A DNA stretch of 8,853 nucleotides from Alphaproteobacteria bacterium (GTDB lineage Bacteria; Pseudomonadota; Alphaproteobacteria; SMXP01): contig JANQLI010000234.1 of NCBI GenBank assembly GCA_028280675.1, positions 1 to 8,853 on the forward strand, given 5' to 3'. Shown here one piece after another: positions 7,299 to 8,853 of the stretch. The stretch's first letter is position 1. Each line of letters starts with the position of its first letter. Made by a program: the position numbers and the translations under genes. The notes beneath the pieces are model-generated. The model was not told the DNA's origin, did no database searches, and saw only the letters and a list, made by a program, of their open reading frames with translations.

Positions 7299-8340
7299 AT
7301 TTCACCAAAGGGTAGGTGTCGGGAAAAGCGACAACAATGCCAGCGCTAATCGCGACCCATACCAATGACAGAGGTAAGAACACCTTCCACCCCAAGCGCA
7401 TTAACTGGTCATAGCGGTAACGCGGGACAATCGCTTTGACCATCGCGAAGAGGAAGAAGAAGAAACACACTTTTAGTGCAAACCAGATGACACCCGGAAT
7501 CCAGTTAAATGGCGCAATATCAAATGGCGGCAACCAGCCTCCGAGGAACAGGATGGTCAGCATGGCGCACATCAACACGATGTTGAGATACTCACCAATC
7601 ATAAAAAGCAAATAGAGCGTGGAAGAATACTCCACTTGGTATCCGGCAACCAGTTCCGATTCCGCCTCCGGCAAATCGAATGGGGGACGATTGGTTTCCG
7701 CCAGCGCCGAAATAAAGAACACGACGAACATTGGCAGCAACCAGGTAAACCCAAACCAGACATGATCTTGTTGCGCGCGGACAATATCGCTGAGATTAAG
7801 CGACCCAACAGTGACCAACACGGTGATCAGCACAAACCCGATCGACACTTCATAAGACACCATTTGCGCCGCAGAGCGCAAACCGCCAAGAAAAGGATAT
7901 TTCGAGTTCGACGCCCACCCACCCATGATGATGCCATACACACCAAGGGACGAAATGGCGAAGAGATAAAGTATCCCGACATTCAGATCGGCCACCACCC
8001 AGCCATCAGCGACAGGCACCACAGCCCATGTGATACAGGCCAAGATAAACGTCAGAAGTGGGGCGATAATAAAGACGCCTTTGTTGGCCCCTGCCGGAAT
8101 GACGATTTCTTTAAAAACAAATTTAAAGAAGTCCGCAAAACTTTGCAGCAACCCAAAGGGCCCTACCACGTTCGGGCCACGCCGAATTTGCACAGCCGCC
8201 CAGACTTTCCGGTCCGCCAAAAGCAAAAATGCCAGCGCAACCAACAACGCGACAATAAGCACTAAAATATGCAACGCCGACCCGACAAAAAAGCCCCAGC
8301 TCGGTCCTAACAACTCAACGAAGAAACTGTATTTTTCCAT
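7297..8340 (-). CDS. nuoH: NADH-quinone oxidoreductase subunit H
   Basis: The membrane subunit of complex I (ND1 homologue) that forms most of the quinone-access tunnel and the start of the proton path; 347 residues with eight or so transmembrane helices. Diagnostic motifs: ADRKVWAAVQIRRGPNVVGP (42-61), GLLQSFADFFKFVFKE (63-78), GGWASNSKYPFLGGLRSAAQ (140-159), and the acidic quinone-site loop AETNRPPFDLPEAESELVAG (214-233), with E215, D222, E225, E227 and E229, followed by E237. Asp rather than Glu at residue 43 (ADRK instead of AERK) is, from memory, common in alphaproteobacteria and is not a defect. PRYRYDQLMRLGWKVFLPLS (306-325) closes the protein. The ATG at 8338-8340 is six bases after the nuoG stop, with GGAG nine bases upstream overlapping the last codons of nuoG. 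Confidence 0.98.
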   Translation of the reverse strand: MEKYSFFVELLGPSWGFFVGSALHILVLIVALLVALAFLLLADRKVWAAVQIRRGPNVVGPFGLLQSFADFFKFVFKEIVIPAGANKGVFIIAPLLTFILACITWAVVPVADGWVVADLNVGILYLFAISSLGVYGIIMGGWASNSKYPFLGGLRSAAQMVSYEVSIGFVLITVLVTVGSLNLSDIVRAQQDHVWFGFTWLLPMFVVFFISALAETNRPPFDLPEAESELVAGYQVEYSSTLYLLFMIGEYLNIVLMCAMLTILFLGGWLPPFDIAPFNWIPGVIWFALKVCFFFFLFAMVKAIVPRYRYDQLMRLGWKVFLPLSLVWVAISAGIVVAFPDTYPLVK

Positions 8341-8346
8341 CTAGTG

Positions 8347-8853
8347 TTACTCCGCCGCCGCTGCCGCTTGACCGCCCGCCATTTTTTCGGCGCTGCACGC
8401 AGCCATGATTTGAGAAGCGCGCGCAATAGGGTTGGTGAAATAAAAGTCTGAGATTGTTGAGGCGAGCGGTGTATCACTAATCGCACCCGATTCCCCAAAG
8501 ACACTCAGATCCACGGTCGCGGCACTGTCTGCGCCTGGGGCATAATCAATGGTGTCAAAGTGCGGCGCATCTTCCGCCATGGCGGCGCGCAGTTGATCGA
8601 TATTGTCATAGGGTAAAGTCATCCCCAGAACATCTGACAGCGCCCTTAAGATTGTCCAATCTTCCCGCGCATCGCCAGGAGGGAAAGACGCCATTTGGCC
8701 AAGCTGCACCCGGCCTTCCATGTTGACCCACGTAGCATTCTTTTCGGTATAGGCAGCCCCCGGCAAAATCACATCAGCGAGATGCGCGCCTTGGTCACCG
8801 TGACTTCCCAAATAAACAACAAAGGTATCGCCCAAATCATTCGTTGGCAGTTC
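8347..8853 (-). CDS. nuoG: NADH-quinone oxidoreductase subunit G, C-terminal fragment (starts outside the window)
   Basis: The last 168 codons are present; the reading frame is open to the window edge, where it reads ELPTNDLGDTF, so the true start lies beyond base 8853. NuoG is the large peripheral-arm subunit that carries N-terminal iron-sulfur clusters and a C-terminal domain derived from molybdopterin oxidoreductases; only part of the latter is seen here. The stretch HGDQGAHLADVILPGAAYTE, then VNMEGRVQ and FPPGDAREDWTILRALSDVL, is characteristic of NuoG and of molybdopterin-family proteins. FYFTNPIARASQIMAACS near the end matches the usual alphaproteobacterial C-terminus and is followed by a low-complexity Ala-rich tail. 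The assignment to NuoG rather than another molybdopterin-fold protein is fixed by nuoH starting six bases downstream. A TTG at 8833-8835 is an internal codon, not the start. Confidence 0.96.
   Translation of the reverse strand, partial: ELPTNDLGDTFVVYLGSHGDQGAHLADVILPGAAYTEKNATWVNMEGRVQLGQMASFPPGDAREDWTILRALSDVLGMTLPYDNIDQLRAAMAEDAPHFDTIDYAPGADSAATVDLSVFGESGAISDTPLASTISDFYFTNPIARASQIMAACSAEKMAGGQAAAAAE

Noticed and set aside
7170..7299. Possible extra or frameshifted gene at the nuoH-nuoI junction
   Set aside because: nuoI has a full N-terminus of normal length with a strong ribosome binding site, and nuoH ends normally, so nothing is missing or inserted.
6766..7368. Open frame of 200 codons on the plus strand, opposite nuoI
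   Set aside because: It lies opposite nuoI and both its junctions, with no recognisable family or motif; nuoI on the other strand has all eight cluster cysteines.
7425..7440. NuoH Asp43 (ADRK instead of AERK) as a possibly missing key acidic residue
   Set aside because: The change keeps the acidic charge and, from memory of alphaproteobacterial NuoH proteins, Asp is common there. The residue itself is encoded near 8212-8214, not at the coordinates first noted.
7636..8265. Open frame of 209 codons on the plus strand, opposite nuoH
   Set aside because: It is antisense to a fully conserved nuoH. Its product is a hydrophilic, His/Lys/Arg/Gln-rich string with no domain, as expected from the complement of a hydrophobic membrane gene.
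8307..8504. Small 65-codon minus-strand frame across the nuoG-nuoH junction
   Set aside because: It overlaps both real genes in another frame, is Arg-rich and has no family likeness; the nuoG end and nuoH start are well supported.

Overview
This window is ordinary housekeeping DNA: the downstream half of a respiratory complex I (NADH:quinone oxidoreductase) operon, all on the minus strand, followed by two cofactor genes. Read in the direction of transcription (from base 8853 down to base 1) the order is nuoG (3' end only), nuoH, nuoI, nuoJ, nuoK, nuoL, nuoM, nuoN, birA (biotin-protein ligase) and coaX (type III pantothenate kinase, first 30 codons only). The standard nuo order is kept with no inserted genes. 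The products resemble alphaproteobacterial complex I, for example the ADRKVWAAVQIRRG motif of NuoH. The nuoN-birA-coaX linkage is also, from general knowledge, a common alphaproteobacterial arrangement. Base composition looks moderate, roughly half G+C by eye. I would call it an alphaproteobacterium of moderate GC and cannot name a genus.

Layout: 8347-8853 encodes the C-terminal part of the peripheral-arm subunit NuoG. 6154-8340 encodes the quinone-site subunit NuoH, the two-cluster ferredoxin-like NuoI and the membrane subunit NuoJ. 2333-6150 encodes NuoK and the antiporter-like pumps NuoL and NuoM. 861-2312 encodes the third antiporter-like pump, NuoN. 1-851 holds birA and the start of coaX. 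The gaps between genes run from 0 to 20 bases, so there is no room for another gene, an RNA gene or a terminator. No non-coding stretch is longer than about 20 bases.

How the genes work together: NuoI and NuoG carry or support the iron-sulfur relay that delivers electrons from NADH toward quinone. NuoH and NuoI form the membrane side of the quinone site. NuoJ and NuoK link this to NuoN, NuoM and NuoL, which carry the Glu/Lys residues of the proton-pumping half-channels. All of the key membrane Glu and Lys residues and all eight NuoI cysteines that I looked for are present, so the complex appears functional. BirA and CoaX make biotinylated enzymes and coenzyme A and probably share the transcript without being part of the complex.

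I found no mobile element, CRISPR array, RNA gene, riboswitch or undescribed system. The findings are small points about gene junctions, start codons and synteny, scored low on purpose.
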